Program-made: the position numbers and the translations under genes | DNA from: Pseudisothecium myosuroides | Taxonomy: Eukaryota; Streptophyta; Bryopsida; Hypnales; Lembophyllaceae | Assembly (NCBI GenBank): GCA_951799445.1 | Contig: OX637296.1 | Span: forward strand, 10,292,001 to 10,356,000 | Direction of reading: 5' to 3' | DNA: 64,000 nucleotides | Shown: positions 57,886-64,000 of the stretch, piece by piece | How the letters are laid out: each line of letters starts with the position of its first letter | Numbering within the stretch: position 1 is the stretch's first letter | Notes under the pieces: model-generated | Told to the model about the DNA's origin: nothing | What the model saw: only the letters and a program-made list of their open reading frames with translations | Databases searched by the model: none

Positions 57886-58959
57886 ACCGTTAGTTGAAAG
57901 ACAACAGCACCTCCTATGCCCAAGGGATTTGGGTGAACTTCAGGCACTCTGCGGAGTCTGCGCTCATTCATAGCTCCAATGTACACTTCCAAATTCCAAA
58001 CGAATTTGGTCTTGCTATCAGCAAGTACCCATAACTTGATTCCATGTGTAATACGCTTCAATGGCATGTACTATTTGAACGAGTAGTACTTACCATTATA
58101 CCCAATCATGCACTTGTTGATGCTCACGTAGGAACCTGGATTCCACAGCACTTTGAAAGTAATAGTGACAGCATCTAAGATCCACCTGCACTTTCCCAGA
58201 GGGGCATAAGCGGGGTCGTCTTTGTCTGTAATAAAGGACCCCTTTGGCACCATATACAAACAACAAAGAATATACTCAAAGTGGAAACGACTCATTGTGG
58301 AAGCAATAGAGGCACAATAAAGAAGAATTGCCAACTCGCTGCCAATAGTCCCTGATGGTGGGCTGCTTCCTAATGCCCATCAAGATGACAATGCCACAAA
58401 ACTGCCGATACTCTTGCAGTGTAATTGGCGCCGATGGATGCACACCTCCCTTCCGCTTACCGGACTTTGGATCAACATAATCAGAGTAAATGTTGCTATG
58501 GTACACAATCCGTTGCTGAACTGCTCATTCCAAATCTAAAGAAAAGACTTGGTCGGAACCAACAGATGCAAACCGAGCTCCCCTGTCGGACCAGGCGTTG
58601 GTCTTGTGAAGCCGTGGCATGGTATCAAAGACCATGTCTTTGAGTGCCAATTCACCTTGCTGTACATGGAAAGAAACTCTTCATCTTCTTGTCGCGGTCC
58701 GTCAACATATAGTCTCAATTCTCCAGGATGTGTTGAAGGTCTTCTTTTGGAAAAACGCCATCGAAAGAATCCCCATCCGAATAACCGTCTCCCGACGAGA
58801 GCACAAGTCATCAATGTTTGGCTGCCATTTGTCCTCTGATGAAAGGTCAATTTGCTCAACCTGTGAAGAGGACGACCCCTGCATTGTTGTGCAAATTTCG
58901 AGACTCCATGGATCTGCATTCACAGCAACAAGCTTTGTCAGTCTCTCAATCTCTAGCAT
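57886..58959 (-). pseudogene. piggyBac B transposase, N-terminal and first catalytic part
   Basis: Minus-strand pieces in several frames: acceptor TGAATGCAG near 58914, an acidic DGYSDGDSFDG segment, then ITLQEYRQFCGIVILMGIRKQPTIRDYW (near 58320-58430), which matches the conserved piggyBac helical domain (VFMAIILYMGMRQQP in copy A). Next come YVSINKCMIGYNG, equivalent to the first catalytic motif, and GIKLWVLADSKTKFVWN. The first catalytic Asp reads Asn (SINK in place of TIDE), so this copy is dead even apart from its frameshifts. The LTR cuts it at 57885. Confidence 0.75.
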
Positions 58960-60838
58960 AAAGAGCCAAGCTTTTTGGTGAGTCTATACTGATCAAGATC
59001 TTTTGATAACTACAAATTCAAACGACTAGCCAATCATCCCCAAGCAGGCTTACAACATGGCCATCATTGATTTGACTAAGGAGCTAGACCATCTGAAAAC
59101 TGCCTTCGAGGTACTCAATGCAAGCCTTCAAAATAGCATAACTGTTATTTGTACAATTATACCCTTAAATTCTCATCAAGATAGGGAAGTTTTTTTCATA
59201 TTTCAAATATGTTAATGTAGCACTAACAGGGCACAAACTTCACATGCTTCAATGGTATACATTGGCATCATTGATTTCATGCCATATTTATTATCCCTAG
59301 CATTGTCCCAAACTATTTGTCACTGTCACATCTATGGCACAAATTGAACACCCTACTGGAAGGGAAGAAAAGTTATTTCAAAGTTGTGAATCCTAAAAAC
59401 AAATTGCAAGCATGAACCCTCCTTCACCTTGCATCCTTGGAATGAAAACTTCACCGCAACCTACGATAAAATGAATATAAACCAAGCCCGTCAGAGATAC
59501 AAGCACCACAGAAAGGCCCAAGATGATAACGCTTGTTACATGAAATCTCCACATTGTGTATACTATTTTAAAAATAGCAAGCATGTTCCAATGCTACTAA
59601 ATTTGGATACTTTCAAAACAGTCATTGTGCTGCACTACACATATCAAAATACGCTTTGTTCTAGTTCCCAGTCTCAAGAATGTTGTCAAGAATGTTATGC
59701 AGGCCTATCACTGGAAAATATAATAACCTCGAGGGTGCAACAATCCAAGCCATTGTACTTGATCTTGAGTGTTTCCACTTCATCACTTAGTTCAAAATTT
59801 AACAGAATCTAACTTCAAAATCAAGTGCCCAAGAGGACTACTATACCCAGATAGCAGGTGCGGCTTAAATCAAAAATCAAAAATTCAAATCGATAGAGTT
59901 CAACTCTCTGACTGGAAATTTTATAAAAAAACGGTCACAAAAAGGCTTTCTAGCTCTCACACGATGAGGGACACTAATTGATCAACACCTTCACTACAAA
60001 ATCTCCAACAAAATAAACCACCAGCTTAAAATCCAAATTTCAAACTGAAAAAGATAAAAATATGAAAGAATCTTGTATCTCTTCAAAAGAAAGACAAACT
60101 CGTCAATCATTCAAGCCCAGGTTTCAGATTTTCATACAATTAGCTCGGCGCTAGGATGATTGGACCCTGAGAAAACCTCATGGTATATAACGACAAAGTT
60201 GCCGATAAAGTTTTGGAGACCTGGATAACAGATTCCTGCATGGCTGAATTTATGTTGAATGTGACTTAGAGCTAGACCTCAGTTTGTAAAAGTATCATTC
60301 TTAGTTTAGGAGTATCAAAGATCTATCACGTCCTAGGCTGATGTGTTCTGTCAATAGTAGTATTTTGTTAGATTCCAAGTCTTGCAACTCCACACAATTT
60401 CTAAGATTACTTATGCACTGTTGAGAGACTAGACATCGTTCTGTTTTTTATGACTGACGGGAGAAAAACAAACATTGCTGCTATAAGCCTTTCATCGTTA
60501 CAAGGATACCGATCCTAAAATTTGACAAGTCTGCATCAATGCCATGGGGTCCTAGATCGTCTCTGACCCGTCACTATTTCTACAGGATTTGTATTTAAAT
60601 TACATTGGGTGGACACGAAATGACACCTTGTGTACCTTGCGGCAGAAACATCATGTTTCTGCCTGTTTATAAGATAATCCCTCCACTCTTAGCAAAAGTG
60701 ATATCAGGAAGCAAGGCGAGGTTCTTTCAAATTGTCTGTAACGACGGCTAAGATATAGAACTGTAGCATATTTTGAGAGAATTACCAAAGACTAAGCCCC
60801 GAGCAGGACAAAGACATTGATGAGGAAGAGAGCTCACC
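58960..60838. other. piggyBac B intron-like region, no gene seen
   Basis: AT-rich, with no supported ORF. It lies between a donor-like GACGTCAG|GTGAGC (minus strand, 60838) and the acceptor near 58914, so it is best read as the transposase intron, comparable in place to the 1.28-kb intron of piggyBac A. Confidence 0.5.
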
Positions 60839-61636
60839 TGACGTCAAGATGAAATCCCCTGCGTCGTCCACCTCGGCTTCAGTGTTGTCACTAGCATGGG
60901 CCTTTTCTTGTCCTTCTCCACCACATCCGGCTACATCGCCACCATCTCCACCGCGACTCCCCTCGGACACAAACTTACAGTGTTGATGCACTATGTTTTG
61001 GATGCTGAAATCCCCGCCAAAGGCGTAGCACAATTGGGGTTCTTCCGCATCGGTACTCTAAAGAATCTGAAGCACTTGCTCGATTGCAAAACCACATGGA
61101 TTTTTGAGGACCTCTCCAACCCCAAGCATGTTGATGAACGCAATTTTTACAAGGCCAGTGTGGGGCGCTTGCATGACATTGAACTCCTCTTGTCCATGCG
61201 CATGACTATATTGAAATTCCTGCAGTGAACTCTCGAAAGCACCAGTAGCCGATTGGCCATCAAAAAAAAGATTCCACGTGATTCCTTGTTGATTGCTGCG
61301 ATTCCTGGCAAAACCTTTGGATCTGGTGTCGGGTGGCATGAAAAACATAGAAGGCCTAAGTACCACCCTCTCAATGCCTTTGTTGGAGTCATCTGAGCGA
61401 AAACCTTGCCAAGTGAATTGAACGACACTACGACGACTCCCTGAACGCCCTCGGCCACGTCCTCTACTTTGACTGGAAGAGGTTGAGGCCTCACCTGGCT
61501 GTGCGTGCTTTTGTTTTTGATATTTCTGCTTCACCTTTGGTTGTGCAGCATCAGTCGCGATGGACACTCCTTCCTCTCCAATTTGAAGCCCTAGGGTCAA
61601 CGGAGCTTGGTTGTCCTCCCTTTCCGTAGACGGCAT
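60839..61636 (-). pseudogene. piggyBac B transposase, N-terminal exon
   Basis: Minus-strand frame from ATG 61636 with one TAG near 61058, continuing in frame to a donor at 60838. It holds an Arg/Gly-rich RGRGRGRSGSRR box (RNA- or DNA-binding type) and a long hydrophilic region ending in an acidic segment. Its position matches the acidic N-terminal exon of piggyBac A, though the sequences do not obviously align. Assignment to the transposase rests on strand, splice sites and place. Confidence 0.45.
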
Positions 61637-61654
61637 TGAGATGGCTCCACCCAA

Positions 61655-63063
61655 CGGACTATTTGCTCTCTTCTTTGACGTTGACGTTGGAGAAGAATGT
61701 GGGCATCATCAGCATGTTCCATGGCTGGGCATGCTCTTTGTACTCATATCTCACTTTGTGTTCGAGGAGGGCGTGCCACTGATGCTGTGAAGACCGGGGT
61801 ATCCACAAGTGCAGGCAGTGTAGTCAAGTCGCCCAGGAGCTCCTTCCCAAAATCACTGTTAGTCAGGCCTCTCTCCTCCCCGTCTTCAGCAATTAATGTG
61901 GCTCACGGTCTAGGATAAACCCTCCTCCAAATGATGTCATTGGAGTTGGTTGGAATCCCCTCGGGATTTTCCTCTTCTTGACAGTATGTCCACCCCAAAA
62001 TCATTGCCAAGTGTTTTCAGAACACCCACCGAAGTTGCCAATTGATAACAACGGCAAAATTCTGGAACCCCAAAGCGCCCTTGGGAATTGGTATGCACAA
62101 CAAGTATTCACGCTCAAGCAGAGCAAGCAAAATGCGCAAAACTCGACCTCCCACTCCCCGTGACTCTCCAAACCGTTAAAGTATAGCAACTGCCTACGCA
62201 TCTGCAACAAGTGCCTCCGGTGGATCTGGCCATGAATCAACAGCTCGCACTGCATTTCTAGTTGCAGGAGCCATGGCCATCCTTCCAGAGACATGCTTGC
62301 CACAATCATTGCGCCACATTCCAAGTGCCTCGAAATCCCCTAGTCAACAGAAAATCACCACAAAGGTAGGCGCACCACCTCCACTCTCTCTCCCACTACA
62401 ATGCTGCTTTTGATTGAAACCCATGTCTTCTACTCCCTTGTGCAATTATCCTTTAAGCCGCACTCATTCCTATACCTCTTTTGCTGACCCAAACAACACA
62501 ATCCTTCTGGAGTGTGGCATACAAATCCCGCATTTGCACAAGATACAGTCGGATCAAGGAGAAGGATTACGCCCCCACAAGCTGCACTAGCATCTTCCCT
62601 CCTTGATTTCGCCATTGAATCCTGCTCAGCTCCAACATACTCAAGCACTCAGCATTGCGGCCTTGGATACCCCGTAACCTCGAAGTGGAGGAGCGTCATT
62701 TACATGGCCATTGGGCCTCGCCTGACATCCAACATGCCAAGGAAGCTTGTCCACCTCGGCGGTCGTTGTTGAGAACCATTTCACGTCAAAAGAACCATGT
62801 CTACACTTGCCGACTGGCTTTGTCACACATATCCTTTGCATTGGATGTATATTTCTTTTTGACCCAGAGCATGTGTAAAGCCAGCCAATTCATGTTTGGA
62901 TGATCACAGCGGCCGTGTTACTGCATGCATTTTTGTGTAATTGGGCTCGTTCTGACCGCATGAAGAAGCTATAGGTGCGTTATTCTTTAAGTTTTTCCAA
63001 ATAAGATGCACTGCGCTTGCCATCTTCAAAAAAGTCACAAAATCGACCAGAAATAGGTCGACC
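61655..63063. other. piggyBac B right interior, no recognised gene
   Basis: GC-richer than its flanks with several short ORFs on both strands, none with a motif I recognise. It may contain the 5' untranslated region of the transposase, or captured sequence. Confidence 0.35.
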
Positions 63064-63132
63064 GGTCACTAAAAGGTTAAGGACCAAAATCTCCTCGGGT
63101 GACCTCAAATTTTGGGGTTAATTAGAGGGTTC

Positions 63133-63235
63133 AAGTAGAAGTAGGTTAAAGATTGAAGAGAAAACCAAACCGCTAATAGCTCTAAGATGAAATTGAAATA
63201 CACTAGTCTCAATGATGAGATTGTTCTAGCAAAAG
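63133..63235 (+). repeat. Dispersed repeat (copies near 16080 and 50115)
   Basis: AAGTAGAAGTAGGTTAAAGATTGAA, then TAATAGCTCTAAGATGAAATTGAAATACA and CAATGATGAGATT. The same order is seen at 50115-50205 and 16080-16170. Confidence 0.6.
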
Positions 63236-63242
63236 ATCTTAA

Positions 63243-64000
63243 CCCCTAAAGGACCGAGGCCTTTTTTCTGCGAAAAAACACTCAAAACTACCATTTCTAT
63301 AGCAAAGAGTTAAAAAAATCTAAACTATTTTTTTTCACATCTAACTAAAGGATCTCACATCTAACTAGTATAAAAAAGTGTGGAAAAAATTTCAGAATTT
63401 TTGACCGTGTAGATTGCAAGATATTAGCAATTGAAGTGGCAAAAGTCCTTTTGGGGCCCTGTAAAAGACCGGGCAACTGCACTTCACAAGGTCAGATTAT
63501 TATGAAAAAAATTCCAAAATGGTTGTGCTTCTTTGGATTAATTTTCCAGGGCAAGTTGGTTACATGCTTGAAAATTTTCAGATCATTTGGAATTGTACAA
63601 CATATAGGAAAAATAAAGTAAGTAGAAAGAAGTAGAGAATGGCTTAAAACACTAAATTATTAAGAAGTTAATTATGGAATTGAAAAATGCCAATCCCAAT
63701 GGTTGCAAAGTTGTAATAAGCAATCTACATCCTAAATTTTTTTTTTTTTTTTTAAACATTGAAATTGACTGAAATGAACAACTTCAAAGTTTATTTTAGA
63801 CGGTAGACAATCTATAACTGCTCACAAACGAAAAATCCTCATAACGTTTGACTCATTGATCAAAATGGAATGATACAAAGCTTTCCACATATATATAAAT
63901 CTAATAAACCAATTTCAAATTTTTATTTTTGAAAAAATTGATTTTTTTTTATCTGCCCGGACTGCCCGAATTGAGAAACAAATTACATATCATGCAATAA
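63243..64000 (-). mobile_element. End of a third piggyBac-like element (continues past the window)
   Basis: TTAA (63239-63242) followed by CCCCTAAAGGACC. The next 230 bp align with the reverse complement of the right end of piggyBac A (23040-23266), including CACTCAAAACT and TTTTTGACCGT words. 63790-63990 is the inverted copy of 17276-17485. So this is an A-type element in opposite orientation. No ORF is supported. Confidence 0.65.

Larger units (their letters stand above)
51360..63076 (-). mobile_element. piggyBac B transposon (old, split by a solo LTR)
   Basis: Terminal inverted repeats CCCTTTAGTGACC and CCTTTTAGTGACC (one mismatch in 13) with TTAA on both sides. They enclose a minus-strand piggyBac transposase pseudogene in at least three blocks and the solo LTR at 53357-57885. 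Without the LTR the element is about 7.2 kb. The termini differ from piggyBac A (CCCCTAAAGGACC), so this is a separate subfamily. Confidence 0.8.

Noticed and set aside
61697..62903. Several short ORFs on both strands near the right end of piggyBac B
   Set aside because: No motif, no consistent strand and no splice pattern that joins them; left unannotated as genes.

Overview
This window is transposon-packed plant-type (streptophyte) DNA. The evidence is interstitial TTTAGGG-type telomere repeats, spliceosomal introns, a captured exon pair from a plant plastid-type inositol monophosphatase (IMPL1-like), a giant Ty3/gypsy-like LTR element, and piggyBac and hAT DNA transposons. No ordinary intact host gene is visible. 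PiggyBac abundance and the giant LTRs would suit a charophyte alga or an early-diverging land plant, but the species cannot be fixed from sequence alone.

Layout. (1) 1-2931 and 31408-32155 are the two halves of one minus-strand gene (gene A), split by a 28.5-kb LTR retrotransposon at 2932-31407. That element has 5,030-bp LTRs that are almost identical, a 5-bp target duplication GACCT, a primer-binding site, an extra ORF before gag, gag and protease, but no reverse transcriptase or integrase. (2) Inside it, 13033-23266 is a piggyBac transposon with TTAA/CCCCTAAAGGACC ends and a two-exon transposase with all three catalytic Asp. It also carries two captured exons of an inositol monophosphatase gene and a C-rich tract. 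(3) 32432-34884 is a large palindrome: two 876-bp arms around a 701-bp loop, with telomere-like repeats in both arms. It separates divergently transcribed paralogues A (minus) and B (plus). (4) Gene B (35395-44060) encodes a BED-like zinc finger, a coiled coil and a RING-H2 finger, and is split by a solo LTR at 37276-42259 (duplication CCTTT). (5) 44777-48256 is a hAT transposase (gene C) in one long frame broken by five stops. It ends in a hAT-like terminus at 48676. (6) 48677-51359 is AT-rich spacer with a CACTA-like foldback MITE, a perfect palindrome and a large (CA)n(TA)n tract. (7) 51360-63076 is a second, older piggyBac with a decayed minus-strand transposase, itself split by an old solo LTR at 53357-57885. 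(8) 63243 onward is the end of a third piggyBac-like element.

How it fits together. GC-rich clusters of GTCCGCCC/GGGCGGAC words lie at 62-310, just upstream of genes A, B and C, and next to the hAT terminus at 48676. At three of these sites a TATA-like box sits between opposing or repeated copies of the word. I infer that A, B and C may be parts of one multi-gene hAT-related transposon (about 15 kb once the nested LTR insertions are subtracted). Its left end would lie outside the window, and its terminal binding motif would also act as a promoter element. This is the most novel-looking structure here, but it rests on shared motifs and geometry, not on both ends being seen.

The likely order of events is: old piggyBac (51.4-63.1 kb), then its solo LTR, with the hAT/A/B complex formed separately; then the solo LTR in B, then the 28.5-kb element in A, then probably the younger piggyBac inside that element. 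Its introns are still present in the sense orientation, which argues against passage through a spliced RNA.
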